Shown here in pieces: positions 7,895-17,892 of a stretch of DNA of 64,000 nt. Each line of letters opens with the position of its first letter. The stretch's first letter is position 1. The position numbers and the translations under genes were made by a program. The notes under the pieces are model-generated. The model saw nothing but the letters and a program-made list of their open reading frames with translations, was not told the origin of the DNA and searched no databases. Source of the stretch: CAXMQZ01 sp963719055. GTDB lineage: Bacteria > Acidobacteriota > Thermoanaerobaculia > Multivoradales > JAHEKO01. The DNA is taken from assembly GCA_963719055.1 (NCBI GenBank), contig CAVRAU010000023.1, forward strand, positions 248,001-312,000, given 5' to 3'.

Positions 7895-10231
7895 GTCGCT
7901 GGCTTCATCGCCTCGGCTCCCTGAAGCTCACCGTCTTTCTGCTGGTCTTCATTGTTCTTGTCCTGGCGGCAGGCACCCTCGTCGAATCACGCCTGGGGAC
8001 CCAGAAGGCTCAAGCCATCTACTACGCGCCCTTCTTTCTGGCGCTGCAACTGCTCTTCGCCATCAATGTCCTCTGCTCCATGGTCGTGCGCTGGCCCTGG
8101 GGTCGCAACAGAATCGGATTCGTTCTGACCCACGGTTCGCTGGTGTTGATACTCCTGGGTGCACTCGGTACCGCGGCCTTCAAGAAGGAGGGGCAACTAG
8201 CGCTCTGGGAAGGCGATCAGAGCAGCGAGTTTGTCAACGCTTACATTCCTGGAGAGGTACAGAAGTTCCAGCTGCCGTTTGCGGTCAAGCTCGATGCTTT
8301 CGAGATCGACTACTACGCTGGGACCCGCCGGCCGGCTCAGTTCCGGAGTCGAGTCCAGGTCATCGATAGCGAGCGGCAGACCACCTTTCCCGCCGTCATC
8401 GAAATGAACCATGAGCTTTCGTATCGCGGTTTCAGTTTCTACCAGAGCAGCTATCGCCAGGAAGAGGGACGCGAGATGACGGTCCTGTCGGTCTCGCGAG
8501 ATCGCTCCCAGTTCGTGGTCTTCGCCGGCTACGTGCTCCTCATCCTCGGCATGACCACCGTCTTCTTCACCCGTCTCGCCATGCTTCGCCAGCAGCGAGA
8601 CTCGGGTCTGGAATCGTCTCCTCCCGACACACCCAGAACCGCCAGTCCCTTCAAGGTGGTCGGGGCATTCCTCTTGGCCGCCATCCTGGCCACGGCGGTG
8701 CTTTCGGCTCAGGACTTTTCCGCCGGTCTTCCGGACCCGCAGATCGCTCGAGACTTGCGCGACTTGCCTGTCCAGCACGACGGTCGGACCATGCCCCTCG
8801 ACACTTTGGCCCGTGAAGCCACCTGGAGAGTCACCGGCCAGAAACGCTGGCAGGGTATCGATCCGGTGGCCCTGGTTCTGGGCTGGAGCTTCAGCCCCGA
8901 ATTCTGGTCGCAGCAGCCGATCGTCAAGCTGGACAGTCCCGAGCTCGCCACCGCGGCGAACCTGCCGGCACAGACTCGGTTCCTCTCGTTCGCCGATGTC
9001 GCCAACAACCAGATCGCCCTCGGCCTGATGAAGGAAGCCCGTCAGAAGTCCCAGAGAGAAGAGCCCCTGGGACCCGAGTTGAGAGCCGCGGAGGAGCTCG
9101 AAGGTCGCCTGTTGCGGCTGCAGAGGTTCTTCAATGGCTCGGGCTTGAACGTGATGCCGGCAGCGGACCCCGAGGGCACCTGGACCCGGCCGGCCGATCT
9201 CGCGTCGGCCGAAGAGCTACTGGAGCTCGAGGGACGCCTCGCCAGCCAGGCTCCCGGCACACTACCCCTCGCCCCAGGCCATCTCCAGGGAGGTGCTCTA
9301 CAACAGGATCCGCACGACTCGCATCGCTTGGCTCCTGCTGCTGCCGGCAAGCCTGCTGGCCCTGATCGGATATCTGAGGCCCCATCGCCTGGTGGATGCG
9401 CTCACCGCCGCCACGCTGATTGGCGCGTTTGGCGTCATGACCTGGGGTCTGGCCATCCGCTGGCAGATCGCTGGTCGAATTCCGGCTTCCAACATGTACG
9501 AATCGATGCTCTTCCTCGGCTGGGGAGTCGGCCTGTTTGCGGCCGTTGCCGCCCTGATCAATCGCAATCGGCTGTTGGTGCTGAATGCCGCTTTCATGTC
9601 GGCCCTGTGCATGGTCCTCCTGGATCTCTTGCCCATGGACGGTTTCATTCATCCCATGCCACCGGTCTTGACCGGCACACCCTGGCTGGCCATTCATGTC
9701 CCCATCACCATGGTGAGCTACTCGGTCTTCGCCATCGGCGTCCTCATCGCCCACGCCCAGATCCTTGTCGGCATGATCAGACCCGCCAACCAGGCTCTGG
9801 TGCGCAAGCTCCAGGATCTCCTGTATCTCTATCTCCATATCGGGTCCATCCTGCTGGCGGCGGGAATCTTCACCGGTTCGATCTGGGCGGCATCCTCGTG
9901 GGGGCGCTACTGGGGATGGGATCCCAAGGAGGTCTGGTCGCTGATCGCACTGCTGGCCTATATGGCCATTTTGCATGGACGTTTCGACAAGATGCTCGGC
10001 CCATTCGGCACCGCCGCTTGGAGCATCCTGGCGTTTCTGACCGTGCTGATGACCTATCTGGGTGTGAATTTCATTCTCAGTGCCGGCCTGCATTCCTATG
10101 GCTTTGGTGAATCCAGTGTCACCCTATGGTTGATCTTGTTTGCCGTGGCCGAGCTCTTGTTCCTGGCCGCCTCTCTCGGGATCCATCTGCGGCGTCCAGC
10201 TGCCAGGGCATCCCTGCCCATCGCCGGTTGA
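7891..10231 (+). CDS. ccsBA: Fused ResB-CcsA cytochrome c maturation protein (one frameshift)
   Basis: System II haem export and cytochrome c synthetase, with CcsB (ResB) and CcsA in one chain of about 780 residues. The N-terminal half has SRWLHRLGSLKLTVFLLVF, a second membrane segment (FFLALQLLFAINVLCSMVV), a third near residue 75, a periplasmic domain and a fourth segment near 215. After a linker, the CcsA half carries many membrane segments and the haem-handling motif WGRYWGWDPKEVWS (WGxxWxWD) with flanking histidines (PWLAIHVP, YMAILHGR). The frame breaks near 9275 in a CCCC run; removing one C gives LAQAISREVLYNRIR. Fused CcsBA is known from epsilonproteobacteria and Bacteroidota. It fits a window with several cytochromes c (1.2 and 12.7 kb). 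Confidence 0.88.
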
Positions 10232-10265
10232 GATCGTAGAAATCCTCCTCTCGCAGCGCCAGGTC

Positions 10266-11088
10266 ATGCCCTCCCGTAGAAGCGTCTTTCGTCGCTCCAT
10301 CGCTCTTCCCAACGATCACGGATCGTGGGTATTTCTTCTGTCGCCGCTGATCATCGGGCTGGCGGTGGGCGGCAGATGGACAACACCTGTGGCCTATTTG
10401 GTGGTCGCCTCGCTTTGTGGGTTTCTGTCCCGGCAACCGATGACCATTGCCGTCAAGGCACTGAGTGGAAGACGGTCACGGGACGACCTGAAACCTGCTG
10501 TCTTCTGGTCCGCGATCTATGCCACCATCGGATCGATCCACATCATCGGCCTGGTCCTCCGGGGCTTCGCCTATCTTCTGTACCTGGCCATTCCGGGCCT
10601 GGCTGTATTTGCCTGGTATCTCTATCTCGTCGCCAGGCGCGACGAACGCAATCAAATCAGTCTGGAGATCGTCGGGGCTGGTGTGTTCGCCCTCACAGCC
10701 CCGGCCGGGCTCTGGGCAGGCACAGGCGATCCCGATCCGCTGGGCTGGCTACTGTGGGCCTTGACCTGGGCCCAGTCGACCGCCTCCATCGTCTTTGTCC
10801 ATTCGCGGCTGCAACAAAGACGCCTCGCCAAGGTACCGGAGATCTTTCAACGACTGCAGATGGGGCTCCCGGCACTGAGCTTGACCTCGTTCAACCTTCT
10901 CGCGAGTCGGCGCCCTCGGGGTCGATGGTGTGATCGCTCTGGCACTGGTGATCGCGTATCTTCCGCAGTGGCTTGAAGCCCTGTGGTCGACCTGGCGCCC
11001 GGCGGTGGGAGCCAAGCCAACCTCCATTGGGCTCAGACAACTGGGGATCAGCGTGCTGTACACGGTACTGTTTGTCTTGACCTGGTAG
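10266..11088 (+). CDS. YwiC-like integral membrane protein (one frameshift)
   Basis: Polytopic membrane protein of about 273 residues of the YwiC-like family, whose function is unknown; it often sits near nitrate or respiratory genes. Start is ATG at 10266 (MPSRRSVFRRSIALPNDHG), and the conserved PNDHGSW...LSPLI stretch that opens this family is present. At least seven hydrophobic segments follow (WVFLLSPLIIGLAVGG, VAYLVVASLCGFLS, AIYATIGSIHIIGLVL, YLLYLAIPGLAVFAWYLY and others). The frame breaks near 10905; in the restored frame the protein continues as VGALGVDGVIALALVIAYLP and ends at a TAG at 11086-11088. It follows ccsBA by 34 bases and probably shares its transcript. It is convergent with the ATP-grasp gene. 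Confidence 0.78.
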
Positions 11089-11096
11089 CTGTGGAC

Positions 11097-12524
11097 TCAG
11101 AGTCCCCAAAGCCTGGGCAGATCTTCCTCCAGAGCGGCATCCGCCTCGGCCTGACTTTCCCCGAGAGCGATCACATCGAGCTTGCCATGGCTCTTCAGGG
11201 GACCGGTGTTGTAGAAGAGAAACCTGCCCCGTCCCGAGGCCCGGTCCCAGGCCTCGTCACCCACCTGGTCCAGCAGCTCGGTGAAAGGAGCGCCCACCAG
11301 CTCGGGGTGGACGAAGTCCCGAGCGCGGTAGCAGGGGCGCCCACCGGGAAACAGCCGATCCAACAAGGCCATGGGGGTGCTGGTCCCTCCCCACCGACCA
11401 TTGCATTCCGTGAATCGCACCTCGAAATCGCCATCGGCATCGCCGACCACCAGGAAATCGAAGGAGCAGCGCCCCACATAGCCCAGGGCCTGGAGGGCCT
11501 CGGCCACGACCAGGGAAGAATCGGCCAACTCTCGATTGACCTCTGCTGACAGCGTCGACGGTCGGCTGCCCATGAAGACTTTGCGTTTCCCCACCAGGAT
11601 CTGTTCGTAGACGCCATCGAGTCGCGGCGCATCCTTGCCGAGGGGTGGGATCCAGAGCTGCGTCGATGGCGAGTGCTCGGCCTGCTCCCAAGCCACCGCC
11701 AAAACCGCTTCCTCCCCTTGCCATTCGGTTCGCTCGAGAAACTCGACAACCATCTCCTCGATCTCGGGAGGGGTCATGTGCAGGACCTGGCTGGAGTCGA
11801 ACACCGCGTTACCCATGGCGGAAGCGCATCGCAGTCTTTTCAAGGCCACCTGCTCATGCTTGCCCGCCAAGAGCTCCAGATGAGTGGCCAACTCGCTCAC
11901 CAGAACTGAAGAGTAGGTCTCCACCAGCTTGTCGCGACCAAGAGACAGCTCCACCACTTCATCGAACAGAGCTTTGTCGTTGGCAATCCACGTCACGGGC
12001 GGAGGCGGTGCCAGGACGGTCACCGAAACCGCCGCCTCCTGTCCAATCGCCGCGGCAAGAGTCCAGACGTCTTCGATACCCATGAACGGGTGGATCGTCA
12101 ATCGCCCGGCCTTTCGCGCCACGGCCATCAGCCGCGACCAGGTGTCGTCGGAGCCGCAGGCCCGCGACAGGAAATGAGGGTTCCCTTCTGGCTCCGCCCT
12201 CAAGCTCTCCACCGGCGGCAGACCCATGACCTCGCAGGCGTAGTCTTCATAGCCGGGTGTCGGATCTGTCACCGCTGCATACAGCTCACCGGCTCCAGTT
12301 CTGAGCCGTGCCCGGTGCTGGTACTCCTCGACTCCGGTGATGTCCACCAGAAAGGGAATGCCGGAGAAATCGTCGATGTGCAGTATCGGTGCACCGACAG
12401 GCTCGCCCGCCCAGCGCCAATCGCTGTAGGCCTCTAGACGATTCTCCAGATCCAAGCGAGCCGCCATCGGCTGGATTGCCAGCCGCGCCCGTTCGTGTCG
12501 GTCCAGTTGCAGGTCTTCGCTCAC
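11097..12524 (-). CDS. ATP-grasp protein, PGM1-like
   Basis: Intact 475-residue soluble protein. The C-terminal half looks like an ATP-grasp fold: GRCSFDFLVV, then EVRFTECNGRWGGTSTP, where Glu...Glu-x-Asn match the metal-ATP ligands. The N-terminal half (about residues 40-200) resembles the pre-ATP-grasp domain of PGM1-type peptide ligases, including the TWIANDKALFDEVVELS stretch and its following helix. Such enzymes join a carboxylate to an amine through an acyl-phosphate. Here the substrate is unknown and no biosynthetic partner gene is adjacent. The start is GTG at 12524 with GAGGAG about 6 bases upstream. It is a single gene, divergent from the di-haem peroxidase. The family call is from motif and layout only; an unrelated ATP-grasp branch is possible. 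Confidence 0.6.
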   Translation of the reverse strand: MSEDLQLDRHERARLAIQPMAARLDLENRLEAYSDWRWAGEPVGAPILHIDDFSGIPFLVDITGVEEYQHRARLRTGAGELYAAVTDPTPGYEDYACEVMGLPPVESLRAEPEGNPHFLSRACGSDDTWSRLMAVARKAGRLTIHPFMGIEDVWTLAAAIGQEAAVSVTVLAPPPPVTWIANDKALFDEVVELSLGRDKLVETYSSVLVSELATHLELLAGKHEQVALKRLRCASAMGNAVFDSSQVLHMTPPEIEEMVVEFLERTEWQGEEAVLAVAWEQAEHSPSTQLWIPPLGKDAPRLDGVYEQILVGKRKVFMGSRPSTLSAEVNRELADSSLVVAEALQALGYVGRCSFDFLVVGDADGDFEVRFTECNGRWGGTSTPMALLDRLFPGGRPCYRARDFVHPELVGAPFTELLDQVGDEAWDRASGRGRFLFYNTGPLKSHGKLDVIALGESQAEADAALEEDLPRLWGL

Positions 12525-12702
12525 CCGGGACTCCTCAATTCATGATTCGCGTCGCAAGTCTACAGAACTCCCGCTCCCCCAAACGGGTTGGACCGCCCCA
12601 CCCGGAAAGGTGTTGAGTGTGCCGGCAGTCGGTCCTACCATCAGGGTCGGGTCTCGCGTGCCCGCACGGGATCCTTTCGACATACCGAGAGGAGGAATCG
12701 TC

Positions 12703-13746
12703 ATGACAACCCGTCATCTGGTTGTGGTGTTCACGCTGCTGGTCACCAGCTTCGCCTGTGCACCCGCGGAAGAACAGGCCGCCACCACCGATCAAGCCCC
12801 CCCCACCATGGATCTGTTCAAGGAGGCTTCCCTGCGATTCGCACCCCTGCCCAGCGAAGCTCTCAACCCGGAAAATCCGATCACGCAGGCGAAGATCGAC
12901 CTGGGCAAGAAGCTCTACTACGACACGCGACTCTCCAAGGATGGCAATATCAGCTGCAACTCGTGTCACGATCTGGCCACGTTTGGCGTCGACAACGAAC
13001 CCACATCCGATGGCGATGACGGCTCGGTTGGCGACCGCAACTCCCCCACCGTGCTCAACGCCGCCTTGCACCAGACCCAGTTCTGGGATGGGCGCGCCAA
13101 AGATGTGGAGGAGCAAGCGGGTATGCCCATCACCAACCCGGTGGAGATGGCCATCCCCAGCGAGGAGTTCCTGGTCGATCGCCTCGCGGCTTCCGACGAC
13201 TATCCGCCTCTGTTCGCCGAGGCCTTCCCTGAAGATGCCGAACCCCTTGTCTACGCCAACATCGGCAGGGCTCTGGGAGCTTTCGAACGCACCTTGCTGA
13301 CACCCAGTCGCTTCGATGCCTATCTGGAGGGGGACCAGGACGCCCTTTCCGACCAGGAAAAGGCCGGTATGGAGAAGTTCATCCAGCTCGGCTGCACCAC
13401 CTGTCACAACGGCGTCAACATCGGAGCCTACAGCTTTCAGAAGTTCGGAGTTTTTGGCGACTACTGGGAGCACACGGGCAGCAAGAAGGTCGACGAAGGC
13501 CGATTCGCCGTGACCGCGAACGAAGGGGACAAATTCGTCTTCCGCGTCGCGTCGTTGCGCAATGTGGCCGAGACCGGGCCGTACTTCCATGACGGTAGCG
13601 TTGAGAACCTGGATTTGGCAATCCGAATCATGGTGAAGCTCCAACTGGGCATCGAGCTGAGGAACGACGAGATCGAGAACCTCGTGGCGTTTCTCAGCAG
13701 TCTCTCGGGCGAGGTTCCGGTCGAGGCCCTGCAGAGCGCCGGTTGA
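12703..13746 (+). CDS. Di-haem cytochrome c peroxidase (MauG/CcpA family) lipoprotein
   Basis: Periplasmic di-haem peroxidase of 347 residues that would reduce hydrogen peroxide with electrons from a small cytochrome c, or oxidise a protein substrate as MauG does. ATG at 12703 follows GAGAGGAGGAA and begins MTTRHLVVVFTLLVTSFAC, a lipobox-like signal (Cys20). Two CXXCH haem sites are present: CNSCH (about residue 86) and CTTCH (about 232). Family blocks follow: LGKKLYYDTRLSKDG, DRNSPTVLNAAL, FWDGRAKDVEEQA, TNPVEM, and RVASLRNVAETGPYFHDGSV with the second distal His. Intact. The cytochrome lipoprotein at 1.2 kb is a conceivable electron donor. Confidence 0.92.
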   Translation: MTTRHLVVVFTLLVTSFACAPAEEQAATTDQAPPTMDLFKEASLRFAPLPSEALNPENPITQAKIDLGKKLYYDTRLSKDGNISCNSCHDLATFGVDNEPTSDGDDGSVGDRNSPTVLNAALHQTQFWDGRAKDVEEQAGMPITNPVEMAIPSEEFLVDRLAASDDYPPLFAEAFPEDAEPLVYANIGRALGAFERTLLTPSRFDAYLEGDQDALSDQEKAGMEKFIQLGCTTCHNGVNIGAYSFQKFGVFGDYWEHTGSKKVDEGRFAVTANEGDKFVFRVASLRNVAETGPYFHDGSVENLDLAIRIMVKLQLGIELRNDEIENLVAFLSSLSGEVPVEALQSAG

Positions 13747-13764
13747 GGGGTTGAAGAGGTCGGG

Positions 13765-14380
13765 TCAGCGTCGGAAGACGACGCAGTAGCGATCTTTGTC
13801 GCCGTTCCACTCGTCCTGACGCGACACGACCTCGAAACCATCGGTGGTCATTTCGCGGATCAGATCCGTGACAGGGATGCCGTGTCCACCACGGTCGGGG
13901 ACATCCGGCAGATCCCTCCAGGATCTCTGGGGAGAGATGTCGACGATGGCGAGGAGCCCGTCGGGTCTGAGCGCCTGGCGGAGGTTGGCGCGCATCTCCT
14001 CCGGCCGGGTGAAGTGGTGATAGACCAGCCGCAAGAGGATGGCATCGCAGCAATCCGGGGGCAGACCGGAGCTCGACTGATCCCCCAGGACCACTGAGAC
14101 GTTGTTCAGAAAGGCATCCGAGGACCCGGCTCTCGATGTCCTCGACCTCATCCGCTTCCACTTCAGTGGCCCAGACATGTCCTTCCTCGCCCACGTGACG
14201 GGCCAGCTGCACGGCCCACTCACCGTTTCCGGCCCCGACATCGGCCACGACCGACCCGGGCTCGAGCTGCAGGGCCTCGACGATGAGATCGAGCTCTGCC
14301 GCCGAGACGTGGCCCGTGCCACAGCCAGAGATGAGGATGCCGCCAAGCAGGATCGAAGCCCGCCAGATTCTCTTCAGCAT
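13765..14380 (-). CDS. SAM-dependent methyltransferase with lipoprotein signal (one frameshift)
   Basis: Class I methyltransferase of about 205 residues with an unusual export signal. ATG at 14380 begins MLKRIWRASILLGGILISGC, a clear lipobox (LISGC) after a hydrophobic stretch. The SAM-binding motif I follows (VVADVGAGNGEWAVQLA, about residues 43-59), then acidic EVEADEVEDIE (motif II), LGDQSS, DAILLRLVYHHF (motif IV) and PDGLLAIVDISP (motif V). The frame breaks near 14120. It starts two bases after the amidohydrolase stop and is the third gene of that operon. Similar exported methyltransferase-like proteins exist, but SAM is not expected outside the cytoplasm, so the site of action is uncertain. 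Confidence 0.75.
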
Positions 14381-14382
14381 CG

Positions 14383-15531
14383 CTATTCCGGAAAGAGTGA
14401 AGCGTCGAGTCCAGGCAGGATGGCCAGAGCATTCTTGTAGTAGATCTTCTTCAGGACCTCATCCGGTAGGTCGAGTCCGTAGATCTTCCAGAAGGCATGA
14501 CGCCGCCGATAGTAATCGAAGTAGTCATCGGCGGTCTCCAACACCCGGAAGTAGACCGGGTACTCTTCGGGTCTCCACGAATCCTTCCCGAAAAGGACCC
14601 GATCCTGGTATTGGATCAGCCACTCACGAGCGAATCGTGGTTGGCGCCCCAACTCCGCCAAAACCGCCCCGATCTCCGTATAGACGTTGGGTAGCTCGTC
14701 CAGCAGGCTTCCCAAGCGCTCCAGATCGTTGCCCATCCAGCCCAGATGGGCGTTGATGAAGATCGTCTTCGGATGACGTCGAAACATCCGATGCTGTTCC
14801 GCCATCAGATCTTCCCAGGAGGGAAAGATCTCCGGGTCTCGATAGCGTTCCGGCTTCTCCATGAGCTCCAGCAAGCGCTCGTTGTTCGCGTCCTTCGGCT
14901 GCCAGAACGGCGCCGGCTCCCCGGTGTGGATCAGCACTGGAATTCCCAGCTCGCCGCATCGGTTCCAGATCGGCGCCAGCCGCGGATCATCCACTGCAAT
15001 CCGTTCGCCGCCGGAGTCCTTCTCGGTCAATCCCAGGTTCTTGTAGATCTTCAAGCCCTGGGCACCGTTCTTCACGTCCATCTCGAGCTGTCGCAGCGTC
15101 CGCTCGATCCAGCCTGGTTCGTCGATCCCCTGCAGCCTTATGTTGGTAAAGACCAGGAAACGGCCGGGTGCATTCTGGCGAACGTTCTCCACCGCTCGTT
15201 GGAGAAACTCTCCTTCTTGCAGATCGAAGCTGATCTTGCCTTCGGCCAGCTCCAGCCGTCGAAACCCGCGACCGCTGAGATTGACCATGACCGCCATGTT
15301 GAGCTCGTCCATGGCCGCGGTGAGCTCGACAAGATCCTGGTCGGGCATGCCGAACTGGTGATTGTGCACATCGACAAAGGGGTAGCGAGCCCGCGAGACC
15401 GGGTTCTCGGGCACCACCAGAGTGGAGGGCGGGTCGTACTCGTGGAAAGGCGGCACTTCCTGGGCAAGGGTCGCGGATTCGCATACCGCCGACAGCAGCG
15501 CAGCGATCATCAGGGTCCGGATAGGTCTCAT
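14383..15531 (-). CDS. Secreted amidohydrolase (metal-dependent TIM barrel)
   Basis: Intact 382-residue exported hydrolase of the amidohydrolase-2 group. ATG at 15531 begins MRPIRTLMIAALLSAVCESATLAQ, a signal peptide. Metal-binding elements are visible in order: DVHNH (HxH, about residue 58), LIHTGEP (about 213), NAHLG (about 265) and FGKDSW (Asp, about 322). The lysine of GLKIYKNLG (about 170) may bridge metals. Relatives hydrolyse or decarboxylate cyclic and aromatic acids, but the true substrate cannot be read from sequence. It lies between a GH113-like hydrolase gene (26 bases upstream) and a methyltransferase gene (2 bases downstream), so the three form an operon. Confidence 0.85.
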   Translation of the reverse strand: MRPIRTLMIAALLSAVCESATLAQEVPPFHEYDPPSTLVVPENPVSRARYPFVDVHNHQFGMPDQDLVELTAAMDELNMAVMVNLSGRGFRRLELAEGKISFDLQEGEFLQRAVENVRQNAPGRFLVFTNIRLQGIDEPGWIERTLRQLEMDVKNGAQGLKIYKNLGLTEKDSGGERIAVDDPRLAPIWNRCGELGIPVLIHTGEPAPFWQPKDANNERLLELMEKPERYRDPEIFPSWEDLMAEQHRMFRRHPKTIFINAHLGWMGNDLERLGSLLDELPNVYTEIGAVLAELGRQPRFAREWLIQYQDRVLFGKDSWRPEEYPVYFRVLETADDYFDYYRRRHAFWKIYGLDLPDEVLKKIYYKNALAILPGLDASLFPE

Positions 15532-15557
15532 TCTGTTCTCCGCAGTCGCTTGGGTAC

Positions 15558-16919
15558 TCAGAATCCAAAAGGCAGCCAAGATGTGAATCGTCGCATGACC
15601 GGTAGCAGCGGGTCCTCGTCCGCTCGCTCCCCTACCAGAAGCACGAAGGGCTCCACCTCGCGATGGGATGGCTCGCTGGAAAGCTTCCAATAGAGAATCC
15701 CTGCAAGCATGCTGCCGCCGAATTCCCGGTTGGCTTCATACAGACCCCTGACCGCCTGGGCGCGCTCGGTCAGATCCGGAGGTTGATCTTCCCAGATCAT
15801 GAGCTTCGGCCCCTCGGCCGACGGCAACACCGTGAATCCATGCGCTTCCCAGGGTTGAATCGTGCAGTTGGCCCGGCGAACGTAACCGAGCTCGGTAAAG
15901 AGCACCCGGTGATCGGGAATCCCCTGCTGGCGCCGAAAGTCGTCGATCTCGTGCAAGATGGTCGACCAGCGGGAACGAAACAGAGCGACTCGATCGCCTG
16001 CGCTCTCTGCGGTGGCAGATCTCGCTGCCGCAAGGGAAAATAGGCATTGATCCCGATCAAGTCCAGCTCCTCCCAGAAATCGACTTCGAAATACTGATCG
16101 AAGTTGGCCGCATAGGCCAGGGACCCATCGTAGGTCCCCCGAACCTGGTCGATCAGTTGGATCCAGCTCGATCTGAGAAGGGCCCGGCGGTGGTTGATCC
16201 GCCCGATGGGGTCGGGCTCATCCAAGTACGAGATGGTTTCGGCCCATTGGGCATGCGCTGCCGAGCGATCGTCGAGATACGGCTCCAGGGCCTGGTAGTC
16301 CTCGTTGCCGCGCACCCAGATCTGGCGACCTTCGATCTCTTCCGCGTGGGCCAGGACCTTTTCGTTCTCGCCGGTGACCTTCTCCTCGTTGGTCCAGTAC
16401 TCTTCCAGACTGGGTATTTCGTCGACAACTCTGGTGTTGGTGAGCGCGTTGAGCTCGCTGCCGACCGCCAGGACATCGATGCCCACGTCCTGGGCGATCT
16501 GGGCCCACTTGACGACAAAAGCCTCATAGCGCCGAAACCATTCCTCCACCTCCTCGTCAGTGGCGGGCATGATCATGCCGTGCCAGAAAAACCTGTTGCG
16601 TTCGAAGGCGTGATCGAGAGCCACCCGCAGCACCAGAACGACCTCGAGGCCCTTCTCCTTGGCCACGATGGCCTCCCCAACGACCCAAGGTTCCTCCTCC
16701 TCGTACCAGAGGTTGGCCGAATCCCAGTCGCCCTGCTTGGCATAGACGGTGATGGCTACGGTATTGAAACCACTGTCGTTCAGGGCGTCGACCCAGGCGC
16801 CATGGTCGGGCTCGTTGACCTGGATGCCTCCCAGAAGGAAGTCGTCACGGGTGGTCCGGAGGACCCACAGGGCTCCCAAAAGACAAGACAACGACAGCGA
16901 GGATCAGATAGCGACGCAA
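15558..16919 (-). CDS. GH113-like glycoside hydrolase (frameshifted)
   Basis: Protein of about 450 residues with the (beta/alpha)8 layout of the GH113 (mannanase-like) group. Signposts are GGIQVNEPD, GFNTVAITVYAKQG (strand 1), VVLVLRVALDHA, VLAVGSELNAL with the likely acid/base Glu (about residue 155), LDLIGINAYFPL, and VLFTELGYVRRA with the likely nucleophile Glu. The frame breaks near 15990 and probably again near 16885 inside the N-terminal hydrophobic segment. The upstream frame begins at a TTG (16919) preceded by GGAG and reads LRRYLILAVVVLSFG, a membrane anchor or signal; the internal TTG at 16891 would cut this. First gene of an operon with an amidohydrolase. The substrate is unknown. 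Confidence 0.72.
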
Positions 16920-17018
16920 TTCAAAGCTCCGGCAGAACGGACTTCCAATATGTTGGCGGATGTTATCGGATCCAGGAGGGACGAATTTCACCCGGCCTGG
17001 TGACGTATTATTTCCACC

Positions 17019-17777
17019 ATGCAACCCCACCGCCTACGCCGACTGGTGGGGCCACTCTGGCTCGTGGCCCTGACGGTGACCGTGATCTCGTGGTTCTTCA
17101 AGGGCGATCTCTTGGGACCCGAGAGCGTCCATGCCGACCTGCGCCAGCCTCCCCATCAGGATCTCATCGATCGAGAGCCCTTTTCCTTCGAGTACAAGGG
17201 TCAGGAATGTCGAGTGGAGCCCGTGGCGACCTACGAGCTCTGGGGTCTGGTGGTCAGCCACAACAACATCGACAGCGTCGCCGACATCTACCACGACAGC
17301 ACCTCGGTGGATACCAAGGATCTATGTGTCATCTGGGGAGCCAATCTCGAGACCCCCGACTACCAACGGGTCGATTTCAAGAGCGGCCCCTGGACCTGCT
17401 ATTTCAAGTACCCGCGAGGTGTCCAGTTCCATCATGACGGCCTCGGCAACAATCACCTGATCACCGACAACCCGGTGATCCGGCGGACTCTGGATCAGAC
17501 ACGGGTCGGCGACCAGATTCATCTCAAAGGCCTGCTCGTCAACTACCAGATGGACGACTGGCAGGGCTTCTGGCGTCGCACCAGTACACGCCGCGATGAC
17601 AACGATTGCGAGGTCGTCTATCTGGAAGAGCTCCAGGTACTCCGCCGGGGCACGCCGGGCTGGTACGCACTCTTCAGACTCGGCTGGATCACCCTCTTGC
17701 TCCTGCCGGTGGCCTACCTGGTTCTCATGTGGATCGAAGCCGGTGGCGAGGACACCACGACTCTCGGCCGGCTCTGA
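17019..17777 (+). CDS. Membrane protein of unknown function, two TM segments
   Basis: Intact 252-residue protein. One membrane segment at residues 9-26 (LVGPLWLVALTVTVISWFF) and one near the C-terminus (GWITLLLLPVAYLVLMWI, about 222-239) bracket a polar domain of about 195 residues that is probably periplasmic. The domain contains many Trp and Asp residues and two conserved-looking stretches, YELWGLVVSHNNIDS and KYPRGVQFHHDGLGNNHLI, which look like a folded enzyme-like or binding domain, plus three Cys. I do not recognise a family. It is divergent from the GH113-like gene and leads a rightward gene string. Confidence 0.65.
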   Translation: MQPHRLRRLVGPLWLVALTVTVISWFFKGDLLGPESVHADLRQPPHQDLIDREPFSFEYKGQECRVEPVATYELWGLVVSHNNIDSVADIYHDSTSVDTKDLCVIWGANLETPDYQRVDFKSGPWTCYFKYPRGVQFHHDGLGNNHLITDNPVIRRTLDQTRVGDQIHLKGLLVNYQMDDWQGFWRRTSTRRDDNDCEVVYLEELQVLRRGTPGWYALFRLGWITLLLLPVAYLVLMWIEAGGEDTTTLGRL

Positions 17778-17892
17778 TGGAATCTCATCGCCTTGGTTCT
17801 GAGACCCAACAGAGGCCCAAGGCCCGCGAGGACCTTTATGACCGGACCGGATGGCGCAAAACCAGTAGACTGCAGGCTCTGCCCCAGAGAGC

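Noticed and set aside
9131..10093. Minus-strand frame of 320 codons
   Set aside because: Antisense to the CcsA half with its WGxxWxWD motif; the product is polar, low-complexity and has no homology signal I can see.
12900..13000. Two-component or RNA elements and CRISPR repeats
   Set aside because: I looked for regularly spaced repeats here and elsewhere and found none; only isolated hairpins.
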